Assembly (NCBI GenBank): GCA_964387075.1
Contig: CAYLVB010000006.1
Location: forward strand, 186,001 to 250,000
Origin: PALSA-968 sp964387075
Lineage (GTDB): Bacteria > Bacteroidota > Bacteroidia > B-17B0 > Aurantibacillaceae
Reading direction: 5' to 3'
Length of the DNA: 64,000 nucleotides
Part shown: positions 61,229 through 64,000 of the stretch, in pieces
Layout of the letters: every line of letters begins with the position of its first letter
Numbering within the stretch: the stretch's first letter is position 1
Made by a program: the position numbers and the translations under genes
Notes under the pieces: model-generated
Told to the model about the DNA's origin: nothing
Databases searched by the model: none
The model's input: the letters and a program-made list of their open reading frames with translations, nothing else

Positions 61229-61987
61229 ATGGAAACCAATCACCGGAAACTGAAAGTGTACGGGCTGCTTTTTGTAGCTTTTATCTGTTACCTCATTCTT
61301 GCTTTCATGGAGCCCATTAAGCAGGATCCCAATTACCACACCTTCGCGGATGAGAGAACTTATATGTCTATTGCCAATTTTTGGAATGTTATTTCTAACA
61401 TTCCTTACATTATCGTAGGAATTCTAGGCTTTCTTTTTCTATTGAGCGAAAAAGGGAAAAGGCAGATCCCGGAACTGCGCATAAACTACTTTTGCTTTTT
61501 TCTAGGCGTTTTTGCAACAGGCTTCGGCTCGGCCTGGTATCATTGGAACCCCACTACCCCCACTCTTGTATGGGATCGACTTCCCATGACATTCACTTTT
61601 ATGTCGTTCGTTACAGTGATCATTGGGGAATACATTTCCGTGAGATGGTCGAAACTACTTTTATTGCCCTTACTGGCGCTGGGAGTTTTTTCGGTACTTT
61701 ATTGGATCTATACAGAAGAACAATGTTGCGGAGACCTGCGCTGTTACGCGTTTGTACAGTTTGCACCCATGCTCATTATTCCACTGATACTGGTGTTCTT
61801 TAATCCTTTGCGCAGACCCATCAAATATGTCTGGCTCGTACTGCTTTGCTACCTTATTGCCAAGTTCTTCGAGGCTGGAGATAAAGTTATTTTTGAACAT
61901 ACAGGCATCAGTGGTCACACACTCAAACATTTTGCTGCCGGAGCCACCCCTTTCTTTTTGTGGCTGGGTCTTAGAAGAAATAATTAA
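61229..61987 (+). CDS. Ceramidase-like (CREST family) membrane hydrolase
   Basis: 252 residues from ATG 61229, preceded by a TATCTTTA element resembling a -7 box. Seven predicted membrane helices. FGSAWYHWNPTTPTLVWDRL contributes the first conserved His and Asp, and ISGHTLKHFAAGATPFFLW supplies the later two His; together they are the zinc-binding set of alkaline ceramidases and related CREST hydrolases. It may cleave sphingolipid amide bonds or a related lipid. Bacteroidota commonly make sphingolipids, but no sphingolipid synthesis gene lies here. Stop overlaps the cysN stop (convergent). Confidence 0.8.
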   Translation: METNHRKLKVYGLLFVAFICYLILAFMEPIKQDPNYHTFADERTYMSIANFWNVISNIPYIIVGILGFLFLLSEKGKRQIPELRINYFCFFLGVFATGFGSAWYHWNPTTPTLVWDRLPMTFTFMSFVTVIIGEYISVRWSKLLLLPLLALGVFSVLYWIYTEEQCCGDLRCYAFVQFAPMLIIPLILVFFNPLRRPIKYVWLVLLCYLIAKFFEAGDKVIFEHTGISGHTLKHFAAGATPFFLWLGLRRNN

Positions 61988-63225
61988 ACGAAAACTCCCG
62001 CGGCCACCGTATTGTTCGTATTCTCGTCGATCAGGATAAAACCTCCATTGCTGCGGTTCTCCACGTAATTATCGAATACAATAGGAGTAGCTGTTTTTAT
62101 ATTTACCCGAACGATCTCGTTCAAAGCCGCGTGTGCCGAAGCATCAATGAATTTCAAAGAATCCAGGTCGATCTTCTGGTCGATCTTCTTTACCACAGCC
62201 TTTACGCGATTTGAATTATGCTGAAGCAAAAGTTTGGTGCCCTCCTGCAATTGCCGATTATCCATCCAGCAAATACTGGCGTTCAGATCCTGTTCAACAT
62301 GCGGCAGTTGAGAGGTAAGAACGATGCTGTCGCCGCGACTGATATCGATGTCGTCTTTTAAATGGATGACAACCGATTGTTGCGCAAAAGCTTCGGAAAC
62401 TTCTTTGTTGCTTAATTCAATTGCGGAGATCTCACTTTGAATTCCAGCTGGCAGAACCGTAACTTTATCATCCTTTTTGAAAATTCCACTCGCTATTCTT
62501 CCGGCATAGCCCCGATAATCGTGATACTTGTCATCCATCGGACGAATGACATATTGTACCTGGAAGCGAGGCAATTCCAAATTCACATCGCTGGCAATTT
62601 CTATCTCCTCCAAATGCTGTAAAAGGTTCTTTCCTTTATACCAGGCCATTTTGGGCGAGTTGGAAGTGATATTATCACCGAAAGCGGCGCTAACGGGAAT
62701 AAAGGTGGCATCCTTAATATTTAGGGAAGCAGAGAATTCTTTGAACGCCTTGACAATGGCATTAAATTTCTCTTCCGAATAATCTACAAGATCGATCTTA
62801 TTAATTGCAACTACGATATGAGGAATACCCAGCAAAGACGTAATATAAGTATGGCGACGGGTTTGCTCCACTACTCCATTTCGCGCGTCAACCAAAATGA
62901 TAGCCAGGTTGGCATTGGAAGCGCCGGTAACCATATTACGGGTATACTGGATGTGGCCCGGGGCATCAGCGATAATATACTTTCTTTTTGCGGTCGTGAA
63001 ATATTTATAAGCAACATCTATCGTGATACCTTGTTCCCGCTCAGCCCTCAGACCATCCGTTAAAAGAGAAAGATCTATCTTTCCATTATCGGTGTTCTTT
63101 GTTTGCTTTTCAATGGCCTCTAATATATCCAATGAAACAGCCTTGCTATCGTATAACAGGCGACCTATCAATGTACTCTTGCCATCGTCAACGCTACCTG
63201 CTGTTATAAATCTTAATATGTCCAT
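61984..63225 (-). CDS. cysN: Sulfate adenylyltransferase GTPase subunit
   Basis: 413 residues of the EF-Tu-type GTPase family. G motifs in order: TAGSVDDGKSTLIGRLL (P-loop), DAPGHIQYTRNMVTGAS (switch II) and VVAINKIDLVDYSEEKF (NKxD). Two beta-barrel domains follow. GTP hydrolysis drives APS synthesis by the partner CysD. No C-terminal APS kinase (CysC) fusion is present: the protein ends at the barrel. It lies 69 bp downstream of cysD on the same strand, with a 7-bp repeat array in between. Confidence 0.95.
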   Translation of the reverse strand: MDILRFITAGSVDDGKSTLIGRLLYDSKAVSLDILEAIEKQTKNTDNGKIDLSLLTDGLRAEREQGITIDVAYKYFTTAKRKYIIADAPGHIQYTRNMVTGASNANLAIILVDARNGVVEQTRRHTYITSLLGIPHIVVAINKIDLVDYSEEKFNAIVKAFKEFSASLNIKDATFIPVSAAFGDNITSNSPKMAWYKGKNLLQHLEEIEIASDVNLELPRFQVQYVIRPMDDKYHDYRGYAGRIASGIFKKDDKVTVLPAGIQSEISAIELSNKEVSEAFAQQSVVIHLKDDIDISRGDSIVLTSQLPHVEQDLNASICWMDNRQLQEGTKLLLQHNSNRVKAVVKKIDQKIDLDSLKFIDASAHAALNEIVRVNIKTATPIVFDNYVENRSNGGFILIDENTNNTVAAGVFV

Positions 63226-63246
63226 TACGTGTTATAGGTGATGCGT

Positions 63247-63288
63247 TATTTGCTATTTGCTATTTGCTATTTGCTATTTGTTATTTGC
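63247..63288. repeat. Heptanucleotide tandem repeat (6 units) between cysD and cysN
   Basis: Six consecutive units of TATTTGC (the fifth reads TATTTGT), in the 69-bp gap between the cysD stop and the cysN start. Confidence 0.85.
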
Positions 63289-63294
63289 TTGATA

Positions 63295-64000
63295 TTAGAA
63301 GTATCCACTTTTTTTGCGGTCTTCCATTCCGGCTTCTGAGATCTTGTCATCCAATCTTGTTGCGCCGCGTTCAGAGATCTTAGCTTCGGTGATCTCTTTG
63401 ATGATATCATCAATTGCGAAAGCCTCAGATTCTACCGCTGCAGTACAGGTCATATCACCCACTGTGCGGAAACGAACATTCTTCTCTATAACTACATCGC
63501 CTTCCTCAATTTTAATATGCTCACAAACAGCCAGAAGTTGATTTGTATTTGTAACCACACACTTTCTCTTATGCGTAAAATAGATCGATGGCAATTTGAT
63601 ATTCTCACGCTTAATGTAATTCCATACATCTAGTTCGGTCCAATTACTGATCGGGAAAACACGAACGTTCTCACCCTTGTTTATCTTTCCGTTGTAGATA
63701 TTCCATAATTCGGGGCGCTGCTTCTTAGGATCCCATTGTCCAAATTCATCTCTTACAGAAAAGATGCGCTCCTTGGCACGCGCCTTTTCTTCGTCGCGCC
63801 GCGCACCGCCAATGCAGCAATCCAATTCGTACTTCTCTATTGTTTCCAGGAGGGTGTAGGTCTGCAATGCGTTGCGACTAGGATACTTCCCTCCCTGCTC
63901 CTGGAGTTTTCTGCGCTTAATGGTTTCTTCTACAGAAGCCACAATAAGAGTTTCACCGATCTCATTCGCCAGCTGATCGCGGAAGTCAAGCGCCTCCTGG
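63295..64000 (-). CDS. cysD: Sulfate adenylyltransferase small subunit (5' partial)
   Basis: The frame stays open to the right edge, reading EALDFRDQLANEIGETLIV before an internal GTG that might be mistaken for a start, so the N-terminus (with the PP-loop) lies outside. Visible motifs: KYPSRNALQTYTLLETIEKY, CIGGARRDEEKARAKERIFS, QWDPKKQRPELW, RVFPISNWTELDVWNYI and YFTHKRKCVV, all typical of CysD. With CysN it converts sulfate and ATP to adenosine phosphosulfate. Ends KKSGYF, as usual. About 235 residues seen of ~300. Confidence 0.95.
   Translation of the reverse strand, partial: QEALDFRDQLANEIGETLIVASVEETIKRRKLQEQGGKYPSRNALQTYTLLETIEKYELDCCIGGARRDEEKARAKERIFSVRDEFGQWDPKKQRPELWNIYNGKINKGENVRVFPISNWTELDVWNYIKRENIKLPSIYFTHKRKCVVTNTNQLLAVCEHIKIEEGDVVIEKNVRFRTVGDMTCTAAVESEAFAIDDIIKEITEAKISERGATRLDDKISEAGMEDRKKSGYF

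Overview
The window comes from a member of the Bacteroidota. The evidence is a Bacteroidota-style dcw division cluster without murF, four proteins ending in type IX secretion (T9SS) sorting domains (one type B/CHU_C, three type A), the long three-domain form of IspG, promoters of the TTTG-N19-TAnnTTTG type, and a general lack of Shine-Dalgarno sequences. GC content is moderate. The order or family cannot be fixed from sequence alone.

Layout. 1-5 kb: a 5'-truncated tail-fibre-like protein with an intramolecular chaperone (S74) domain, then a giant repeat-rich T9SS adhesin. 5-10.8 kb (minus strand): a helical-repeat protein, phosphoglucose/phosphomannose isomerase, pdxA and ispG; the last two stand on pathways that share deoxyxylulose-5-phosphate. 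10.9-12.7 kb: terC-like and serA-like genes. 12.7-17.5 kb is an accessory patch. It holds a 62-aa protein plus nucleotidyltransferase pair, an FGE-sulfatase-domain lipoprotein, a secreted M43 metalloprotease, a GNAT-like/small-protein pair and a small lipoprotein, with two orphan copies of the FGE gene's 3' tail left between cassettes. 17.5-29.1 kb: envelope and signalling genes (metallophosphoesterase, TlpA-like thioredoxin, TPR-SpoIIE phosphatase, DUF4185/CUB T9SS protein, glycosyltransferase 2). 29.1-30.1 kb is a roughly 1-kb non-coding region holding the SRP RNA with a textbook promoter, plus dispersed repeats. 30.1-31.4 kb: an aminopeptidase P.

31.5-36.2 kb is the most interesting locus. 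A 1,298-aa secreted protein has an Fn3 domain, a HELGH zincin motif and an AT-rich C-terminal alpha/beta-hydrolase domain with an SHSMG nucleophile elbow. It overlaps by 20 bp a small AT-rich lipoprotein gene. This is the layout of a polymorphic toxin with a recently swapped tip and its immunity protein. 36.2-38.4 kb: two secreted proteins.

38.5-54.6 kb (minus strand) is the complete division and cell-wall cluster mraZ-rsmH-ftsL-ftsI-murE-mraY-murD-ftsW-murG-murC-ftsQ-ftsA-ftsZ, mostly with 1-14 bp overlaps. Four 10-bp GTG-headed repeats precede mraZ and look like MraZ operator boxes. A UUCG-loop hairpin separates ftsA from ftsZ. 54.8-55.6 kb: a PlsC-like acyltransferase. 56-61.2 kb: a mutagenesis cassette of dinB-type polymerase, an ORF6N-domain gene and a second, error-prone-type dnaE, with striking palindromes between the last two. 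61.2-62 kb: a ceramidase-like membrane protein. 62-64 kb: cysN and the start-truncated cysD of sulfate activation.

A pattern cutting across the window is heptanucleotide tandem repeats. Four arrays share a 7-bp period, and two of them lie inside the ispG reading frame.
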